Below, in pieces: positions 60,861 through 64,000 of a stretch of 64,000 bases of DNA. The stretch is taken from NCBI GenBank assembly GCA_012932295.1, contig JAAONU010000016.1:31309290-31373289 (forward strand). The letters run 5' to 3'. Under the pieces are notes generated by a model that was not told where the DNA came from, did not search any database, and worked only from the letters and a program-made list of their open reading frames with translations. Origin of the DNA: Cyclina sinensis. Lineage: Eukaryota; Mollusca; Bivalvia; Venerida; Veneridae. The first letter of the stretch is position 1; every line of letters begins with the position of its first letter. A program made the position numbers and the translations under genes.

Positions 60861-63800
60861 AAAAAAGGTAAAGTAAAAGAAAGAGCTGGGTTTTGCTGTA
60901 AAGATTGGTCTGTGGAGTAAATAAAATGCCTTTTAAGCAAAAGATTGTGCCTTGAAGGCATCAACATGATCCGTTTTTATCACTAAAAATACTCACGATC
61001 TTTGTGTCTTTATCATTTGATAGAAAGTGTTTCAGTTTTAGGTAAACAGAGATTTTAAAATTTCAAGGAAGTCACCTTTCAGTTCTGTAATTTATGCAAA
61101 AGAAAAATTCGTTTTGTTCCTCGACATTGTGAGATAAACAGTACTGTACTTAAATTCTCCACGTACAATGTTTTAAAATTCTGTAATCAATTTCTGTTGG
61201 AGGTTGTCTAATAATGGTGGTGACGGAATTCAATATATTTAAATTTGACTTGAAAAATAATGAAAAAATGCAAACTACAAGGTTCATAGAATGATACGAT
61301 TATATTGCAGTGCACTTTTATCTATCTCCAGAATATTGGTGATGAAATTAATATAAACGTTATAATATTTTTCTTACTTTAGATATAATTTTAAATGTCA
61401 TTATCATCTCATTAACATCAACAAATCATTTAAACCCATCCATTGTGCAAATTTTAGAAGAGGTCGACAATTTATGTCTACTAATATCTGCACATTTACT
61501 TAACATAAGCGAGTTTGTGAGTAATAGCTGACACTATTCATATACGAATGTGTAAAAAACAATTAATTAGAAAGAATTAACCTTCGTCAAATTGTCTTAC
61601 TTTGCTTACAAAGCAAGTTGACAACTTATTCGCTTTCTCTCAATTTAGCCTTGGGTGCTTGGCATTTTATATTCATCGTTTTATGCAAATACACAAAATA
61701 TGAAATTAGGTTTTGGTTTCCAGAAGTGCTTTTGGAAGTTAATGAATTGTTACATGGTGTGAACATAGCGTCTGCTAGAATAAACTTAAAGTAGACGAAT
61801 TCTAGAAAATCGTTTTCTTGAAAATAATGAATGTTATAGCGTCACTGGGAAAATGGAAGTTATTAAGGAGAAAATTTGTGAGACATGTTTAGAGTAAAAC
61901 GCATGATTTATCCCCAGAGTTCTGCTGACATTTGTTTTGCTGAAATAAAAATGAAATTATAAAAATAACTGCAATTTATACTGAACATATGATCCATATA
62001 AATATTTCGCATCAGATTGTGAAAGTAAATATCCTCAAAATTGAGTTGTTAAATAAAAGTCTGAATATGAACTTCAATACATAAATCTTCATGAGGTATT
62101 TTCATCTGTCAAAAAATATTTCATTTCTATTTTTGAAGTGACATTATAAGACAGAAATTTTGTATAAGATCGAAAATTAGGCAAAATAAGGAACAGTACA
62201 GTTGGCATGAGTTTGTTTTGACCAGGGATACTGTAGATACAAACCATTTATACAAATGATTAATTTAATTCAATAATTTGAAAATGAAAGCCTATGGTGA
62301 ATTTCAAAATAAAGGATGCAAAGACCCTGATTTTTTGCATGCCTTAATCGTTGCTTTCAGATGACCTGTGAGGCATTAACATATACCTTAACGAGTTTTT
62401 TTATACCTTTGTCACACATGTTTTTATCTCCCTTTCAAACCAATGAAACGGTTATTTTGTGAACTATTAAGGAATATGTATCTGTTAGTTAGTTACTAGG
62501 TCTTAGTAGAAATACAAATTTATAATATTGATCACTTTAATACCAGCAATTAATAACACGATTTTTCGAACTAGGTACAAGAAATAAATTTTCATATAAT
62601 TCGAGACTGCTTTTGTCAAGATTTTATGTTTTCAACAGTTCAATATTGCAACCAAGCTTGCAAGAACTGATGAAGAACCTTAGTCGAGCTGATATATAAG
62701 CGTATTGACCAGTGAGAATTAACGCTTTTTGAGTATAATGACTATAATGACATACTTTCCAGATGCTTCTTTTCTTGCTTTTTCAATTTTCTTAGACATT
62801 GTCTCAATCTCACGAAAGGAAGATCAGACATTACAATTAAACAAGTAATGCAATATAAAATGACCTGCTTGTCAATATATCAGACACATAAGGACAAAAA
62901 TTAGCTTAAACGAATCCAACCATAAACATGCGTTTGCTGTTTCAGTTTAAACATAGCAGATACTTATTTATGAGACTAGGCGAGAGCTAAATATGTTTAC
63001 TTTAGGAAGACGATGCACCGGAAGTGAGGCGCTTCTCCTTCCGACTTCCTACGCGGTCACTTTACTTCGAGACAAATTAATTGTAAACACTTATCTACTG
63101 CTTCAGGACACGTAAACAAAGTTTCTGTCTTAGGTTATCAATAGTAAATACCACTTAATTTGTTTTTAGTCCACTGACCCATTTTGACCATTTTTGTTAT
63201 TAGTTGGTCAAGTTTCTGTATTTAGTACAAAAAATCTAGATTTTTGACCATCTAGATCACCTTAACATTTGAAATCCTAGCATTTTATACTGTTTCTACT
63301 TTCGGTGTTGTTCAAATAAAAAAACAGATTTGTTAGTACTGAAGTAAGAACGTTTCTGAAATTTCCAGATAGTAAAGTTGATTAAAGACAGAAACACACT
63401 TTGTATACAATTTATAAAATTATACAATTTAGAACTAACAACAATTGCTCGATACTTTATTTTCGGCACATACGGAAACCCGAAGTTGCAGAATTAAGAA
63501 CCTTGTACAATCAAAAGTAGATTGGGTTTTAAATGTAAACGTGTGCAATAGGTGAACGAAAGTCTTAGAAACTTTGTTTAAAGAATACTTTTGTGACGCT
63601 TCTGTAGTTACAACGGCAATAAAAATTTAGACTATGAAATAAGCGCTTTCCTTCAAACTTTTTGACAGCTTTGACGAACTATCAGTAGAGTGGTTTTATT
63701 ATTTTCTTATCGGAATGTGCGGTGATCTACATTATTTACAGCCTGATTTTAGGTCTGTAAGTTTTAACATTCATATCTTATAGTTACGAGGAAAGTTGGT

Positions 63801-64000
63801 AGGGTAGACATGCAAACAAAGCTAAATATAGCTTCTGTAGATTCTGGCAAAGTGATCTTGTAAAAAAAAGAGCAAAACATTGTGTTGATATTGTTCTTCT
63901 GAAATAAGCTTGGCTCAGTGTCAGACTTCCAAACTACCTAGCTCTTTAACTCTTACAAATTTGCAAGTACTTTATGTGAACGTATCAAGACATGTTCACA
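60861..64000. other. No gene seen; one promoter-like G/C patch
   Basis: A+T-rich to the end of the window. A local G/C-rich stretch at 63010-63060 has CCGGAAGTG (ETS-type) and CTACGCGGTCAC, and stands out from its surroundings. No exon was recognised beside it. Confidence 0.4.

Overview
The window looks like nuclear DNA of an invertebrate animal, most probably a bivalve mollusc. It is A+T-rich, has intron-bearing genes with ordinary GT-AG junctions, and is crowded with repeats: a Gypsy LTR retrotransposon, an L1/Tx1-type LINE, tRNA-headed SINEs, TTAA-flanked MITEs, and long modular repeats whose internal units read like those I associate with clam and oyster genomes. The host assignment is inference. 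I found no host gene that lies outside a mobile element.

Layout. (1) 454-11037: a 10.6-kb Gypsy-type element on the minus strand with ~1.5-kb LTRs. Gag, protease, reverse transcriptase (RT), RNase H and integrase are all recognisable but broken by stops and frameshifts. An extra reading-frame block without membrane segments lies between integrase and the 3' LTR. (2) 11038-22000: intergenic DNA with three large tandem-cored repeats. (3) 22024-23829 and 40130-40929: the two halves of one LINE ORF2 (endonuclease, RT, C-terminal region). (4) 23830-40125: a 16.3-kb DNA transposon lying inside the RT codons of that LINE. It has ~30-bp terminal inverted repeats flanked by TTAA. (5) 40930-64000: gene-poor DNA with inverted copies of one modular repeat, a piggyBac-style MITE, microsatellites, a 37-bp minisatellite of about 25 copies, and two smaller tandem repeats.

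The most interesting object is the 16.3-kb transposon. It carries two multi-exon genes that run inward from its two ends and converge. The plus-strand gene (14 exons, 739 codons as modelled) encodes a transposase-like protein with a zinc-binding cluster and an RNase-H-like core. The minus-strand gene (5 exons, 282 codons) encodes a nuclear-looking protein: a basic segment, an Arg-Gly-rich box, and then a complete cysteine-rich domain of the kind known as the intracellular 'ballast' of the P2X7 receptor, with no ion channel attached. Each start codon lies within about 330 bp of its own end of the element, and both ends carry a CACGTG box. A ballast-type domain as a transposon-borne protein next to a transposase is, as far as I know, not a described arrangement. 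One splice junction of the transposase gene does not join in frame, so this copy may be damaged.

The transposon itself holds SINEs, an MITE and modular repeats, so the locus is at least three layers deep: LINE, then TTAA transposon, then SINE/MITE. All family names come from reading the sequence and from general knowledge; no database search was possible.
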